Below, piece after piece: positions 5,754 through 5,988 of a DNA stretch of 5,988 nucleotides (position 1 is its first letter; each line of letters opens with the position of its first letter). Made by a program: the position numbers and the translations under genes. Below the pieces are notes generated by a model. The model did not search any database, was not told the origin of the DNA, and saw nothing but the letters and a program-made list of their open reading frames with translations. Origin of the DNA: Clostridia bacterium (GTDB lineage: Bacteria; Bacillota; Clostridia; Christensenellales; Aristaeellaceae); the NCBI GenBank assembly GCA_017458865.1, contig JAFSZW010000086.1:1-5988 (forward strand), given 5' to 3'.

Positions 5754-5791
5754 AAAAAACAGTGAGCAGACCTTCCAATCTGCTCACTGTT
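5754..5791 (-). terminator. Rho-independent terminator of the flavoprotein gene
   Basis: A perfect 13-bp stem (5758-5770 with 5779-5791, arms AACAGTGAGCAGA and its complement) encloses an 8-nt loop and is followed on the minus strand by a run of six T residues (5754-5759, the first two within the stem). It starts 32 nt after the stop codon at 5824-5826. There is no T run on the plus-strand side, so it acts in one direction only. This is the clearest terminator in the window. Confidence 0.93.
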
Positions 5792-5823
5792 AGACAGAGA
5801 CGCAACGTCACCCAAAGAACATC

Positions 5824-5988
5824 TTACTTTCCAAGGGCCTCTGCAACCACAAGACCGCTCATGCGACCAGAGGTTATTGCCCATCCCACCATGCAGGAAG
5901 GCATTGACTCATCACCGTGTACGCCTCCGATAACCTCTCCACAGGCATACAGACCGGGGATGACCTTCTCATCGACATCATATACCTC
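5824..5988 (-). CDS. FAD-dependent oxidoreductase, fumarate-reductase flavoprotein-like (C-terminal end)
   Basis: Only the last 54 residues are in the window; the gene continues past the right edge. The fragment contains KVIPGLYACGEVIGGVHG, the C-terminal FAD-binding signature of the fumarate reductase/succinate dehydrogenase flavoprotein and flavocytochrome c group, where a hydrophobic strand, GLYAxGE and GGVHG contact the flavin. Typical members continue with a LGGNA-type segment; here the sequence is DESMPSCMVGWAITSGRMSG, so the usual motif is altered while the closing helix with SGR...AEALGK is kept. The substrate cannot be told from this piece: fumarate, urocanate, other enoates and 3-ketosteroids are all reduced or oxidised by relatives. 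The gene ends in TAA and is followed by a strong terminator, so it is the last gene of its transcript. Confidence 0.8.
   Translation of the reverse strand, partial: EVYDVDEKVIPGLYACGEVIGGVHGDESMPSCMVGWAITSGRMSGLVVAEALGK

Noticed and set aside
5566..5793. Plus-strand frame of 75 codons in the intergenic region
   Set aside because: It runs through the strong terminator hairpin, has no ribosome binding site and shows no conserved-looking pattern.
5654..5884. Minus-strand frame of 76 codons overlapping the flavoprotein end
   Set aside because: It overlaps the flavoprotein end out of frame and crosses the terminator; no ribosome binding site supports it.

Overview
The window looks like chromosomal DNA from a Gram-positive gut- or rumen-type member of the Clostridia (Bacillota). 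This is an inference from protein families: a DUF5688 protein, a secreted internalin-like leucine-rich-repeat (LRR) protein of a Clostridiales type, a bacterial phosphodiester glycosidase, and strong GGAGG-type ribosome binding sites. Base composition is roughly balanced. Every gene I can support reads on the minus strand, so the order of transcription runs from high to low coordinates. I saw no tRNA, rRNA, CRISPR array, insertion sequence or transposase.

From right to left: (1) the C-terminal end of an FAD-dependent, fumarate-reductase-like flavoprotein (5824-5988, cut by the window edge), followed by a strong rho-independent terminator (5754-5791). (2) A 387-nt region without a large gene, holding that terminator, an extended -10 promoter and a possible 34-residue upstream ORF that runs into (3) a DUF5688 gene (4447-5436). 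(4) A 69-nt gap with a perfect 14-bp palindrome, then a BtpA/SgcQ-family TIM-barrel gene (3574-4377). (5) A large hairpin and a near-consensus sigma-A promoter (3473-3501) with a leader of about 150 nt.

(6) That promoter drives what looks like a tight three-gene operon: a secreted LRR protein (2458-3318), a secreted phosphodiester glycosidase (1573-2451) and a polytopic membrane protein that resembles prolipoprotein diacylglyceryl transferase (Lgt) but has lost several signature residues (692-1576). The ribosome binding site of the second gene lies in the last codons of the first, and the second and third overlap by ATGA, so their products are probably made in fixed proportion. I infer a surface-glycoconjugate or envelope module: an exported recognition domain, an exported enzyme acting on sugar phosphodiesters, and a membrane partner. 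This cassette is the best candidate here for something not yet described.

(7) A hairpin and a candidate promoter separate this operon from a small six-cysteine, phage-type protein (275-541) and the start of a YjjG/YfnB-like HAD nucleotidase (1-248, cut by the window edge).
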